From Saprospiraceae bacterium (GTDB taxonomy: Bacteria; Bacteroidota; Bacteroidia; Chitinophagales; Saprospiraceae), in the NCBI GenBank assembly GCA_020628645.1, contig JAHDES010000021.1, positions 32,392 through 96,391 on the forward strand: a stretch of DNA of 64,000 nucleotides, read 5' to 3'. The notes under the pieces were generated by a model that was not told the DNA's origin, did no database searches, and saw only the letters and a program-made list of their open reading frames with translations. Of the stretch, positions 18,267 through 27,986 are shown piece after piece. Position 1 is the stretch's first letter. Every line of letters starts with the position of its first letter. The translations under genes were made by a program, and so were the position numbers.

Positions 18267-19442
18267 ATGTCTGAGAAATTTCGATACGATATGCGTGGTG
18301 TTTCTGCCACTAAAGATGAAGTACATGCTGCCATTAAAGACCTCGACAAAGGGCTTTTCCCCAATGCCTTTTGTAAAGTGTTGCCTGATATAGCAGCGGG
18401 TGATCCTGCTTATTGCAATTTGATGCATGCAGATACCGCAGGTACAAAAACGAGCTTGGCATATTTGTATTGGATGGAAACAGGCGATGTTTCGGTTTGG
18501 AAAGGAATTGCGCAAGATGCCATTGTGATGAATTTGGATGATATGGCTTGTGTGGGATGCTTGAATAATATTTTGTTGTCTTCCACCATTGGTCGAAATA
18601 AGAATTTGATTTCTGGAGAAGTTATCTCTACCATCATAAATGCCGCTGTTGAGTTTACGGATATGTTGCGGGAGCATGGAGTGAATATTCACTTGGCAGG
18701 TGGTGAAACGGCAGATGTAGGAGATATTGTGCGCACGATAGATGTAGGTTATACTGCTTTTGGACGCTTACGAAGAGATGAATTAATCGTTAATAATATC
18801 CAAGAGGGCGATGTAATTGTAGGATTGGCATCGTATGGTCAAGCTACCTATGAAGATAAATACAATGGTGGAATGGGAAGTAACGGTTTGACTTCTGCCC
18901 GCCACGATGTATTCAACTTTGAATATGCAACGGATTATCCAGATAGTTTTGATCCGAACACACCTGAAGAACTCGTTTATGTTGGAGTAAAATCTTTGAC
19001 GGATAAACTAGATATTGATGGAATCAAATCCAATGTCGGATCACTCGTCTTATCGCCTACCCGTACTTATATGCCTGTTTTGAAAAAAGTATTTGATGAA
19101 ATTCGTACACACATTAATGGGCTTATTCATTGTACAGGTGGTGCACAAACCAAGGTCTTAAAATTTGTAAAAGATCGACACATCATCAAAGATAATCTTT
19201 TGGAAGTTCCACCTTTATTTGAAATGATACAGCAACAATCAGGCACTTCGTACAAGGAAATGTATCAGGTATTTAATATGGGGCATCGTTTAGAATTCTA
19301 CCTAAAAGAAGAACATGCGCAAACGGTGATTGATATTGCCAAATCATTTCATATTGATGCACAAATCATCGGTCGTGTGGAAGCCGCACAGGGCGAACAA
19401 CTTACTTTACATGCACCCAATGGTGAGGTGATTACTTATTAA
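18267..19442 (+). CDS. purM: Phosphoribosylformylglycinamidine cyclo-ligase (AIR synthetase)
   Basis: PurM catalyses the ATP-dependent ring closure of FGAM to aminoimidazole ribonucleotide, step five of de novo purine synthesis, in the cytoplasm. The 391-residue length is typical of the Bacteroidota form. Family features: LMHADTAGTKTSLAYLYWMETGDVSVWKGIAQDAIVMNLDDMACVG (nucleotide and metal-binding core), HLAGGETADVGDIVRTIDVGYTAFG, GLASYGQATYEDKYNGGMGSNGLTSARH, and the C-terminal THINGLIHCTGGAQTKVLKF. No other pur gene is nearby, so it is a detached biosynthetic gene with its own promoter. Confidence 0.95.
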   Translation: MSEKFRYDMRGVSATKDEVHAAIKDLDKGLFPNAFCKVLPDIAAGDPAYCNLMHADTAGTKTSLAYLYWMETGDVSVWKGIAQDAIVMNLDDMACVGCLNNILLSSTIGRNKNLISGEVISTIINAAVEFTDMLREHGVNIHLAGGETADVGDIVRTIDVGYTAFGRLRRDELIVNNIQEGDVIVGLASYGQATYEDKYNGGMGSNGLTSARHDVFNFEYATDYPDSFDPNTPEELVYVGVKSLTDKLDIDGIKSNVGSLVLSPTRTYMPVLKKVFDEIRTHINGLIHCTGGAQTKVLKFVKDRHIIKDNLLEVPPLFEMIQQQSGTSYKEMYQVFNMGHRLEFYLKEEHAQTVIDIAKSFHIDAQIIGRVEAAQGEQLTLHAPNGEVITY

Positions 19443-19542
19443 TGATTTTATGAGTTTAAACATATTGATAAAATTATAAAATAAATTCTTCTTTTGATGT
19501 GTTAAAATCATAAACAACAGCATATTTCCAGTCTATTGTCTG

Positions 19543-19550
19543 TATATTTG
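19543..19550 (+). promoter_or_regulatory. Putative -7 box upstream of the TlpA-like gene
   Basis: TATATTTG matches TAnnTTTG, 75 bp before the preferred ATG at 19626. The upstream element is not evident. Confidence 0.35.
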
Positions 19551-19625
19551 CACGAATCCCACCCATTCAAGTTTTTTTGCAGTATTTTTTTTGTTATTCA
19601 ACCATCGAGAAAGCTTTAGGTGTTC

Positions 19626-22600
19626 ATGTTTATACGTCTATATATCGTATTATTATTTATAGGACTTTTTACATTACAGGTAAATGGACAAGGTCGCGAC
19701 GGCTTTACCGCGAGTTCTATTCATATCACTTCCGAAATTGATAACAATTCTTCTATTGAAGGTATTATACACGAACCTACGCACTCTCATTTGAGTCTTC
19801 GTATTTTAAAAAATACGGTTACGCTCGACGAAGAAATTTTACAAGTGCCGATCTTACAAGGCAATCGTTTTTCGCTGACCTTTACTTTGAGTGAACCTAC
19901 TACTGCTTTTCTATCTTATAATGGACACGAAATAGAATTATACTTAGAACCCGAAGATCATCTACATGTAGAAACTAATGCTACTCAATTTATTGAAACG
20001 CTTGAATTTTCAGGTAAAGGAAGCGTTCACAATGAATATTTATTAGCTTATCAACAAGCTTTTTCGGATTGGAATAACACTTTTTTATTGTATGAAGTAG
20101 GCGAACGTACCATGTTTTCGTATCGTGCTTTATTAAATGAAATGCAAGATAAAAAATGGGATTTCTTTCAACAATATGATTTAGCCAAGCGCAAACAATT
20201 TTCAAAAGAGTTTACACAATTTGCTTTTGCAGAAATTGATTATTGGTGGGGCTATCATTTATTGAAATATCGAATTGATCGTCCTATGGTGAAGGGGCTG
20301 CCCATTCCGATGGCATTGCCTGCTGATTATTATTCCTTTTTACAAGAACTGATTATTAGTAATGATTTGGCTCTTTCTAATCGTCATTATCTCAATTTTT
20401 TAGAAGAATACATTCATTTACAACAAGAAAAACAAGTCGCTTTTTCTAACAATAGTGATGATACTCGCTATTATTTTGTCGATCAAGATGACATTAATTT
20501 ATACCAAGATAAAACCCTGAGCCGACTTAAGACAACAATTGCTCAAGGAACACGACTACAACATTTAAACAATCAAAAAGAAAATAAACTTTCCTATCGG
20601 GTAAAAGATGAGGCTGGAAATATTGGTTGGGTCAACAAATCGGAAGTTCGGACCATTGAAGGCCCCATTAAACAACAAGTTTCCAATACAAGTATTGCTC
20701 CCTCTAAAATTGAACGCTACTTATTGACGCGCATTGAACGTGTAGATGTACGTTCTATTGCACATGATCCTGAAAGTATAGTAACCACTTTATCTAGGGG
20801 TACTGAATTAGAATACTTACTTGTTAAAACCAGTGAAACGTTTAAATATCCACTTAACGGACAAAATTTAAGTTACATTGATTATTTCTACAAGGTGAAA
20901 ACGCCAAAAGGCATTGTCGGTTGGGTGCCACGAGTAGGGGTAGAATTTAAAGAACGAGAAGTACAATTGGAAGCTACTGAAATTGCCAATACTGTTACTT
21001 CTTTAACGAACACCAAAAATGTAGAGCAATATCTGGCAGGAAAAGCCTTGTATTATGTCCTTGCTAGAGGATTGTACTGGAAAACTAAATTAGAATCCAT
21101 TGATGGATTGGGGCGTGAATTAGCCCATTTTCGAGCGATTAATACCCATCCTACTTTTACAAAAGTCTTGAGTGCAGCCTATGAAATTGCACAATTAAGA
21201 GGAAAAGGGGAAGACCAATTTTTGAGTTCTTCTTATACGTATAGTGTGGTGAAAACACCAATGGTCGAGGGGGTAGCTATTCCGCTACCTTTTAGTAGTA
21301 ATTCTAAAATCAAAGCAGCACCACATGTTGATTTATTTGTGGATAATAATCAAAACTTTATTCCTTTACCAGAACGAAAAACTGCACGTATTGGAGAAAA
21401 CACTTATTTGAAAGGACAATTTAAGTTTTCTGCTCCCGATCAAGCCTTTTTAGTCTTGCAATTTGATCCAATTCTAATGCAAGAAAAACGCTATCCACTT
21501 ACTGCTGATTTTGAATTGGAATTGAGTATTAATACACCGATTATTGGACGCATTGAGTATCAAAATGAGCATATTCCTGTTTATATTGAACCAGGGGATA
21601 AGTTGACTATTCAGATGAATCGTTTGAATTCCTTAAAAAATATCAGTTTCCAAGGAAAAGGTGGCGTACACAATCAATACTTGCTCGAAGAAAAGATGGC
21701 ATTTCTTTCTTCAGAAACAGAATTGCAAACTAAAATTCGATATGCTTCTACACAGGAATTTCAAGCGTATATCGAAAAAATTACCACTCGAAAACAGCAA
21801 TTTAGAAAGAAACACAAATTAAAAGACGATTTTTCTTCTCGTTTTGCCCAATATGCCAAAGTCGATACAGACTATTGGAAAGCCTTTCATTTATTGAATT
21901 ATACCATCGAGCATCCACTTTATCGCAACCAAAGTGAACGATTGGAAGTGGCTTCTTCTTATTATGATTTTCTGGATAAAATGGCATTGTCACAAGATGG
22001 TATTTTACCCAATAACAATTACATTTATTTTTTAGAAGAATATTTCAACTATAAATCTGAACAAGCCGATTTTGAGCATTTATCTACCATTGAATTAGCC
22101 GATCAATTTTTGGATAGTGAAGCTAAAGATTATATGATTGCTCGTGAACTTACCCTTGCTTGTAAACGAGGTAAGGCTTCCGAAATGGGAGAACAAATTG
22201 CTACTTTCATCAAAAACTGCAAAAATGAAGACTACAATGATGTCTTACGCGAAAGTTATCGTGCGGCTAAAGGCTTACAAATTGGAGATGAAGCACCTGA
22301 TTTTCAGTTGATGACGAGTAATGGGACATCTGTCGAATTAGCTGACCTAAAAGGAAAAGTAGTAGTATTGGATTTTTGGGCAACTTGGTGCCGTCCTTGT
22401 ATTCGTTATTTGCACCGTAGTCAGGATTTGATGAAAAGTTTTTCGGAAGAAGAAGTAGTATTTGTGTACGTTTCAGTAGACGAAAACAAATCAAGTTGGG
22501 AAAATTATCTAGCTTCTAATGATTTGGCAGGTGTACACGTGCATGTTTCCAATGGAGGTTTATATCAATCAGAAGTTTCTCGTTTGTATAATGTAAAACA

Positions 22601-22721
22601 ATTGCCTACTATCATTTTAATAGATAAAGAAGGACGAATTGCCTATAATTCCACCAAGCAACGACAAGGCACAATTAGTGTACAGATAAAACGATTATTG
22701 GGTAAAAAAGAGAAGTTTTAG
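19626..22721 (+). CDS. Large exported TlpA-type thioredoxin protein with internal duplication and SH3-like domains
   Basis: A ~1031-residue exported protein. The signal peptide ends near LQVNGQ. Residues ~53-265 and ~580-813 are two copies of one module: a DUF4369-like beta domain (Y/IEPGD.L.....N/T, FSGKGSVHNEYLL / FQGKGGVHNQYLL) plus a helical part (YWWGYHLLKY / YWKAFHLLNY, FLEEYIH / FLEEYFN). Between them lie two bacterial SH3-like stretches (~277-345 and ~362-445, NIGWVNKSEV and IVGWVPRVGV). The end (~885-1031) is a TlpA/ResA thioredoxin domain with WCRPC (C922, C925). It probably reduces or isomerises disulfides in the periplasm. An in-frame GTG at 19620 is also possible. Its last 4 bases overlap the convergent gene's end. 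Confidence 0.85.
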   Translation: MFIRLYIVLLFIGLFTLQVNGQGRDGFTASSIHITSEIDNNSSIEGIIHEPTHSHLSLRILKNTVTLDEEILQVPILQGNRFSLTFTLSEPTTAFLSYNGHEIELYLEPEDHLHVETNATQFIETLEFSGKGSVHNEYLLAYQQAFSDWNNTFLLYEVGERTMFSYRALLNEMQDKKWDFFQQYDLAKRKQFSKEFTQFAFAEIDYWWGYHLLKYRIDRPMVKGLPIPMALPADYYSFLQELIISNDLALSNRHYLNFLEEYIHLQQEKQVAFSNNSDDTRYYFVDQDDINLYQDKTLSRLKTTIAQGTRLQHLNNQKENKLSYRVKDEAGNIGWVNKSEVRTIEGPIKQQVSNTSIAPSKIERYLLTRIERVDVRSIAHDPESIVTTLSRGTELEYLLVKTSETFKYPLNGQNLSYIDYFYKVKTPKGIVGWVPRVGVEFKEREVQLEATEIANTVTSLTNTKNVEQYLAGKALYYVLARGLYWKTKLESIDGLGRELAHFRAINTHPTFTKVLSAAYEIAQLRGKGEDQFLSSSYTYSVVKTPMVEGVAIPLPFSSNSKIKAAPHVDLFVDNNQNFIPLPERKTARIGENTYLKGQFKFSAPDQAFLVLQFDPILMQEKRYPLTADFELELSINTPIIGRIEYQNEHIPVYIEPGDKLTIQMNRLNSLKNISFQGKGGVHNQYLLEEKMAFLSSETELQTKIRYASTQEFQAYIEKITTRKQQFRKKHKLKDDFSSRFAQYAKVDTDYWKAFHLLNYTIEHPLYRNQSERLEVASSYYDFLDKMALSQDGILPNNNYIYFLEEYFNYKSEQADFEHLSTIELADQFLDSEAKDYMIARELTLACKRGKASEMGEQIATFIKNCKNEDYNDVLRESYRAAKGLQIGDEAPDFQLMTSNGTSVELADLKGKVVVLDFWATWCRPCIRYLHRSQDLMKSFSEEEVVFVYVSVDENKSSWENYLASNDLAGVHVHVSNGGLYQSEVSRLYNVKQLPTIILIDKEGRIAYNSTKQRQGTISVQIKRLLGKKEKF

Positions 22722-23275
22722 AAACGTTGCATCAATTCTATTCCTAATAATAAGATAGCCCCCTCCCCTACTGGACTGCCCTCTGTTTTCACATTGATTT
22801 CATACCCAAAAGCGATCGTTGGTGTAAAAACATAATCGTCTTTTTGACCAAATACAATTGAATAACCTCCTTTGAGCGTAGGTTGAGCCACTATGATTTT
22901 ACTTTGTCCCCTGAGTTCATCAAAAGAGTCAATGTTATCCTTCCAATTTAAGGTATTCCACCAAAAATCATTTCTTGCATCTAAAACAAAGCCGTCATGT
23001 CCTTCCCGAAAATATTGACGATAGCCAATCGTAAAACCAAAACCGCTTCCAATTTCACTTTCATGCACCCCTAAATCTCGATGATTAATTTGTTGATATC
23101 CAAGTCGCAAATTCATAGCCGAATACGGACTAATCGCCTTTTGTAAATGAAGCCCTGGAATTACCCCCGTAGGATAAACTTGCACTTCAATGCCAAAATC
23201 AAATGGTTTTTCTTGTGCTAAAAGGCATAAATTTAATACACAAAAAAGGAAAAGAAAAGATGATTTCTTGAGCAT
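22718..23275 (-). CDS. Outer-membrane beta-barrel protein, uncharacterised
   Basis: A 185-residue exported protein. After the signal peptide (MLKKSSFLFLFCVLNLCLLAQ), alternating strands run to a C-terminal LGIELMQRF, which ends in the Phe typical of outer-membrane barrels. Segments such as FDFGIEVQVYPTGVIPGLHLQKAISPYSAMNLRLGY and GSGFGFTIGYRQYF resemble small 8-stranded OmpW/OmpA-like barrels. The function is unknown. The gene is convergent with the TlpA-like gene and the two stop codons overlap by 4 bp, so no terminator separates them. Confidence 0.75.
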   Translation of the reverse strand: MLKKSSFLFLFCVLNLCLLAQEKPFDFGIEVQVYPTGVIPGLHLQKAISPYSAMNLRLGYQQINHRDLGVHESEIGSGFGFTIGYRQYFREGHDGFVLDARNDFWWNTLNWKDNIDSFDELRGQSKIIVAQPTLKGGYSIVFGQKDDYVFTPTIAFGYEINVKTEGSPVGEGAILLLGIELMQRF

Positions 23276-23368
23276 AATACTATGATTTTCTTAGGTTCAA
23301 AAATAGAAAACAGTAGATATTTTCGTGTCAAAATTAGTATTTTAGTCTTAAAATAGCTTATTCATTAG

Positions 23369-24106
23369 ATGAAAGAACAGCCAATTCATAAAGAAAAATT
23401 AGAATTAAAAGTAGTTCCAAAAACAGAAGTGGCACTTCCATACACCAAAATTTGTTGTCCTTCCTGTGCAATAGATGTTCCTGCTGTAGATTTAAACATT
23501 CATGATAAAATTGCCAAATGTACCAATTGTGATGTAGTCTTTTCTTTTCAAGATAAAGTAACCACAAGTGCTCCTGCTACCATTAAACAAGAAGTCATTC
23601 GTCCTGAAGGGATCGATTTGTTTTATTATAAAGACGAAATGGAAGTTACTGTAGCTCAACCCTTTAGTGTGTGGGAATTTATTCCTATACTTTTAGTTCC
23701 ATTCTACGTAATGATAACGACCATCATCTTTCTTACAAAAGGCATGCATTTTATATGGCCCTTATTAAGTTGGTTATCCGTTATAGTATCTAGTTATTAT
23801 TTGTACACTTGGGTCACGAAACACAAGGTGAATTTACATATTGATAAAAAATACTTATCCGTTGAATGGCGACCCAAAAAAATGATTAAAGACAAGACCT
23901 ATTCTGTAGCAGATATTGATCAATTGTATGTAACAAAAGGAGATGGATACATGCTTTATATGACGCTTAACACCTTAGATGGACAAAAACATGTTCGTCT
24001 TCTTCGAGGAATCAATAGTATATCTAAAGCGCGATATTTGGAACAAGAAATCGAACGTCATTTGGGCATTGAAGATCGAGTAGTTCCTGAAGAGTTGAAA
24101 ATATGA
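23369..24106 (+). CDS. Zinc-ribbon membrane protein
   Basis: A 245-residue protein. A zinc ribbon with two CxxC pairs (C30/C33 and C51/C54; CPSC...CTNC) is followed by a linker, two adjacent transmembrane helices at about 103-150 (PILLVPFYVMITTIIFL, WPLLSWLSVIVSSYYLY), and a C-terminal beta-rich domain. In that domain LHIDKKYLSVEWRPKK...TYSVADIDQLYV resembles bacterial PH-like domains of membrane proteins. It is probably inner-membrane with the ribbon in the cytoplasm. Function is not known. It starts 93 bp from the divergent barrel gene. Confidence 0.75.
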   Translation: MKEQPIHKEKLELKVVPKTEVALPYTKICCPSCAIDVPAVDLNIHDKIAKCTNCDVVFSFQDKVTTSAPATIKQEVIRPEGIDLFYYKDEMEVTVAQPFSVWEFIPILLVPFYVMITTIIFLTKGMHFIWPLLSWLSVIVSSYYLYTWVTKHKVNLHIDKKYLSVEWRPKKMIKDKTYSVADIDQLYVTKGDGYMLYMTLNTLDGQKHVRLLRGINSISKARYLEQEIERHLGIEDRVVPEELKI

Positions 24107-24180
24107 TCTTATGTTATTCAATAAATGGAAATATGGGTACCGTAAATACTTGCTATGTTTGTGAGGTATAGGTTTGAAAA

Positions 24181-24855
24181 TTATTTCATTTGATAAATAC
24201 TTTTCACGAATAGATGATTCTCTTTTTTATCAAAAATGGCTGGAATAGGAATAACTAATCCTTCAATGGTAGAAGCCGTAATTTCGCCAGTTTTCGTTTT
24301 CAATTCTAATTGATATTCTTTCTTTTCATTAAGAAGGTATTGTTCTACAATCTTCTTATTAGGTTCAATAATCCAATATTCTTTTACACCATGATTTTGG
24401 TAGTCTTGATATTTGATTCCTCGGTCTCGTGCTTCTGTTCCTTTAGATAACACCTCAACAATCAAATCTGGAATAGGAAATAGCGCTTGATCTTTTTTGA
24501 ATTTTTTCGCTATTGTTTTATTAAAAAAGCATAAATCTGGCTCATAATCATTTCTTGTACATTGTATCAAAATTTTCTCAAAGCCTACAAAACCAAGATC
24601 ATTTTCAATAGTATACGTTTCAATAATTTTTAGCAAATTTCCACAAACTTCATTGTGTGATTTTTTAACAGGGGAATGAATAATTATTTCTCCATTAATA
24701 AATTCTGCTTTTTCTTGTTCCGTAATTTGATTATAAAAGGCTTCTCTTTTTTCTTTTTCTTTATCTAAAATTGCTTTAACCCTTTCGACCAAAACAGGAG
24801 CATTGGGAGAATTTAAAATTTCAGTAATTAAATGTTCATTTAAACCAATCGTCAT
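24181..24855 (-). CDS. Uma2 family endonuclease-like protein
   Basis: A 224-residue protein of the Uma2/DUF820 family, which has a PD-(D/E)xK nuclease fold. The conserved core is visible: EPDLCFF, then PIPDLIVEVLSKGTEARDRGIKYQDYQNHGVKEYWIIEP, giving the Asp, Glu and downstream Lys/Tyr features. Residues 25-60 form a charged coil before the core. These proteins are widespread in cyanobacteria and Bacteroidota, often in many copies. Actual nuclease activity is rarely shown. It lies 77 bp downstream of the glycerate kinase on the same strand but is unlikely to share its function. Confidence 0.88.
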   Translation of the reverse strand: MTIGLNEHLITEILNSPNAPVLVERVKAILDKEKEKREAFYNQITEQEKAEFINGEIIIHSPVKKSHNEVCGNLLKIIETYTIENDLGFVGFEKILIQCTRNDYEPDLCFFNKTIAKKFKKDQALFPIPDLIVEVLSKGTEARDRGIKYQDYQNHGVKEYWIIEPNKKIVEQYLLNEKKEYQLELKTKTGEITASTIEGLVIPIPAIFDKKENHLFVKSIYQMK

Positions 24856-24932
24856 AAAGAAGAAACTAGTTTTTTACAAATTATCACTTTTCTGATAAAA
24901 ACGCATTTTTTATCTTATGTTTTTAAAATAAA

Positions 24933-26045
24933 TCAATTGGAAAGAATTAAATCAACAGCCATATTTCTCAAATAAGCTGCTCCATTTTTCATCGCATCGT
25001 CTATATTAGAAGTCTGTTCTAAAATAGAATGAATTTTTACTGCATCTAACTGTATTTGTTCCTGTTTTGACAACTCATTTTTCCCCACAAAAAGCATCAA
25101 TGGCTTTTGATATTTTTTACATAGACTAGCAACGCCATCAACCACTTTTCCTTGCAGCGATTGGGTATCCAGTCGTCCTTCTCCGCTAATCACAAGATCA
25201 GCTTGTTGAATTTGTTCTTCTAAATGCGTAAGTTCAATGAGACTTTCTATTCCACTTTTGATCTTCGCATCATATAGAGGAACAAGCGTTGCCGCAATCC
25301 CTCCCGCTGCGCCACTTCCTGCTAACTCAGCTATATTGATCCCAGTTTGTTGGTGAATCAATTGGCTAAACTGTCGCATGCCTTGGTCAAGTTCTACAAT
25401 CATCGCATCATCTGCGCCTTTTTGTCTAGCATAGACATGCGCTGCTCCATTAGTACCATAAAGGGGATTCGTCACATCACAAAGAAGGGTAATATTGACG
25501 TCTTTTTTGTAAAAAAAAGGATTATTTCGAATGGTCACCACTTTTGCGAGATTTCCACCAGAGGGATATAGGTTTCTCCCGTCTTTATCTAAAAATTCTG
25601 TTCCTAAAACAGCCGCAATTCCCATACCGCCATCATTCGTTGCTGAACCACCTATAAAAAGATAGATTTCTTTATACCCCCAATCAATGGCATGTTTAAT
25701 CAATTGACCTGTGCCTAGTGTAGTTGCTTTGAGGGGATTTCGTTCCTTTTCATCAAGCAAAACTAAACCACTTGCTTGTGCTAATTCTATAAAAGCAATC
25801 TTATTTGCAGTATAATAATAGGTTTCAATTTCTCGTCCCAAAGGATCAGATACTTGTACGAAGCGTTGCTTTAAGGTCAAATGTTGGCTCAAAATTTCTA
25901 AGGAACCATCTCCCCCATCTGCCATCGGATGAAGGTGAATTTTCACATTTTTATTTTGCTGTAAAAGACCAGTTTGAATGGCTTTACACACTTCTATTGC
26001 AGAAAGTGAACCTTTAAATTTATCGGGAGCGATTAGAATGTTCAT
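24933..26045 (-). CDS. Glycerate kinase (class II, GarK/GlxK type)
   Basis: A 370-residue kinase that phosphorylates D-glycerate with ATP; enzymes of this class usually give 2-phosphoglycerate, which enters lower glycolysis. The family start MNILIAPDKFKGSLSA is exact, followed by HPMADGGDGSLEIL, YLFIGGSATNDGGMGIAAVLG and LAGSGAAGGIAATLVPLYDAKIKSGIE, DLVISGEGRLDTQSLQGKV. The upstream same-strand genes are a sodium symporter, an acetyltransferase and a GH63-type glycosidase of the glucosyl/mannosylglycerate hydrolase kind. The released glycerate would be this enzyme's substrate. A 290-bp gap with a structured repeat separates it from the symporter, so it may have its own promoter. Confidence 0.95.
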   Translation of the reverse strand: MNILIAPDKFKGSLSAIEVCKAIQTGLLQQNKNVKIHLHPMADGGDGSLEILSQHLTLKQRFVQVSDPLGREIETYYYTANKIAFIELAQASGLVLLDEKERNPLKATTLGTGQLIKHAIDWGYKEIYLFIGGSATNDGGMGIAAVLGTEFLDKDGRNLYPSGGNLAKVVTIRNNPFFYKKDVNITLLCDVTNPLYGTNGAAHVYARQKGADDAMIVELDQGMRQFSQLIHQQTGINIAELAGSGAAGGIAATLVPLYDAKIKSGIESLIELTHLEEQIQQADLVISGEGRLDTQSLQGKVVDGVASLCKKYQKPLMLFVGKNELSKQEQIQLDAVKIHSILEQTSNIDDAMKNGAAYLRNMAVDLILSN

Positions 26046-26126
26046 CTACTTCACCTATTAATTTTAAAAATATACATGGGTCAGTAAAATAGCGATTATT
26101 GCTTTACTTTTTTCATATATAACTTT

Positions 26127-26282
26127 GTTCTTTTTTACCGCAAAAAAGAACCAAAAAGCTCGTCGAATCGCATATTTTTCAGAACTTTTAACCTAGATTT
26201 TTAAATTTTTCCGCTACGACTCCAAAATCTTAAAAATTCTCCCTGAAGGGCGGTTAAAATTCTGGAAATTGCTTTTTTCGAC
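26127..26282. repeat. Structured intergenic repeat with stacked hairpins
   Basis: A perfect 10-bp A/T hairpin (arms 26127-26136 and 26142-26151) is followed by a long self-complementary region. GTCGAA/TTCGAC at 26162/26277 encloses 26175-26193 paired with 26252-26268, which encloses 26195-26204 paired with 26230-26240. A small CCCT-ga-AGGG hairpin sits within. This fills most of the 26046-26335 gap and contains no gene. Confidence 0.6.
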
Positions 26283-26335
26283 AGTCCTAATCTTAGCAAT
26301 ACGTGGCTTTCTTAAAATATTTATGCCTTTGTTTT

Positions 26336-27976
26336 TTAGCTAAAAAAAGTCGGTACCATATAACAAATTGCCAAAATGATCACAAAATAGGATAGTAAGA
26401 TAATCGGTTCTTTCGATAAAAAGGAGGGTAATTGATAACTTGTTAAACCCTCTGTTTTGTTAGAAATTGAAGGTGTCATTGCGCTCACTAAATAAGCAAT
26501 AGCTACCGTCAATGCAAAACCTGTAAAGTTCAACCACATCCAGAAAATACTAAATCCAAAATCTAATCCAAACATATTTTGCATCGTTTTAGAGAATACC
26601 AAATTTACTAGGACAGCGATGATAATACCTGCTTTCATACCTTGAGCATTGACCTTTTTAGAAAAAATAGCCAATACAAAAGTCGCTAAAACAGGCCCAT
26701 AAAAAACCGATCCAATGGCATTGATAATTTCTATAACGGGGCTATCACTTCCTCCAAAAAGGAAAGCCGCTCCGATACAAATCACGCCCCAAAATACCAC
26801 TCCCAATTTGGAGATACGCATGTAGCGTTCATTGCTTAATTTCTTTGTACCACGATTGAAAAAATCTTCAACTGATACTGCTGATAAAGAATTGATGGTG
26901 CTACTCAAGGAAGACATTGCTGCCGACATGATACCAATCATCAAAATACCAATAAGTCCGTGTGGTAAATATTTCATTATAAAAACAGGAATCATTAAAT
27001 CGGGTTTGATTCCATTTTTGGCATATTCTTCTGGAAAAGAAGCTTGTGTTAAAGCTGTGATTTCATTCATAAAATCAGGCGTGGACAATGCCAGTGCGCC
27101 AACGATCAAGCCCATACAACAATACACAAAAACCACGGGGAAACGCAACAAGCCATTAGCAAGCAAAAGCTGTCGAATCGTCTTTTCATTTTTGGCGGAT
27201 AATAATCGTTGGGCTTGCGTTTGGTCACAACCATAATAGGAAGCATATAAAAAGAAACCGCCAACAATCATCGGTACCAATCCATACTCCTCCCCTTTTG
27301 CAAATCCCCAATTATAATCCACAACTTGCAATCGTTCTGGTACTAAAATGGCTTCAAAACCACCATTAGCATCAATTAAACTCCAACCATAAAAAAGGCA
27401 AATCACCAAACCAGAAAAAAGGATAATCATTTGAATAGCATCGCCCCAAACGACGGCTTTCATCCCTCCTTGCCAAGAATAAATTATGGTAATCACACTT
27501 ATGATCAAAATCGTATAAACAAAATCGATATTCAATACCGCTTGCAAAATAAAGGCAATTGTATAGACCATTACACCTGTACCTAAGGCTTTACTTATTT
27601 GGAAAACGACACTCAATATCAAGCGAGTAGACGTATCAAAACGTTTTTCTACAAATTCGTAAATACTCACAATCCCTGAACGGTACAAAGGCGGAATGAT
27701 TACCAACATTATAAAGATCATCGCCAATGGAACAGCTAATTCGTAGGAGAGCCATTTCATACCGCCATTCAATTTGAGCCCTACAAAAGCAGGTGCCGAA
27801 ATAAAACTGATAGCAGATAATTGCGTCGCCATAGTCGAAAGGCTCAATGGAAACCAGCCCAAACTCTTCCCTCCTAGAAAATAGTCTTTACTATCCTTAT
27901 TATCTTTGAATAGCATGCCGAGTAGCAAGAAGCCAATAATATAGCAGGCAATGACGATATAGTCGATGTAGTTCAT
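26336..27976 (-). CDS. Sodium:solute symporter (SSS/SLC5 family)
   Basis: A 546-residue transporter with about 13-14 transmembrane helices that couples Na+ entry to solute uptake across the inner membrane. Family marks include YFLGGKSLGWFPLSLSTMATQLSAISFISAPAF, LSVVFQISKALGTGVMVYTIAFILQ, YSWQGGMKAVVWGDAIQ and IMSAAMSSLSSTINSLSAVSVEDFF, the last being the core sodium-site helix. It is closest in character to the sugar-transporting (SGLT-like) branch; the substrate is not determined by sequence. The frame extends to 28063, but ATG 27976 gives the usual N-terminus (MNYIDYIVIACYI) and lies 11 bp after the acetyltransferase stop, indicating one operon. A glycosidase lies further upstream. Confidence 0.92.
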   Translation of the reverse strand: MNYIDYIVIACYIIGFLLLGMLFKDNKDSKDYFLGGKSLGWFPLSLSTMATQLSAISFISAPAFVGLKLNGGMKWLSYELAVPLAMIFIMLVIIPPLYRSGIVSIYEFVEKRFDTSTRLILSVVFQISKALGTGVMVYTIAFILQAVLNIDFVYTILIISVITIIYSWQGGMKAVVWGDAIQMIILFSGLVICLFYGWSLIDANGGFEAILVPERLQVVDYNWGFAKGEEYGLVPMIVGGFFLYASYYGCDQTQAQRLLSAKNEKTIRQLLLANGLLRFPVVFVYCCMGLIVGALALSTPDFMNEITALTQASFPEEYAKNGIKPDLMIPVFIMKYLPHGLIGILMIGIMSAAMSSLSSTINSLSAVSVEDFFNRGTKKLSNERYMRISKLGVVFWGVICIGAAFLFGGSDSPVIEIINAIGSVFYGPVLATFVLAIFSKKVNAQGMKAGIIIAVLVNLVFSKTMQNMFGLDFGFSIFWMWLNFTGFALTVAIAYLVSAMTPSISNKTEGLTSYQLPSFLSKEPIILLSYFVIILAICYMVPTFFS

Positions 27977-27986
27977 ATGGTTGATG

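Noticed and set aside
23358..23567. 69-codon open frame antisense to the zinc-ribbon gene
   Set aside because: Fully antisense to a better supported gene and with no features of its own.
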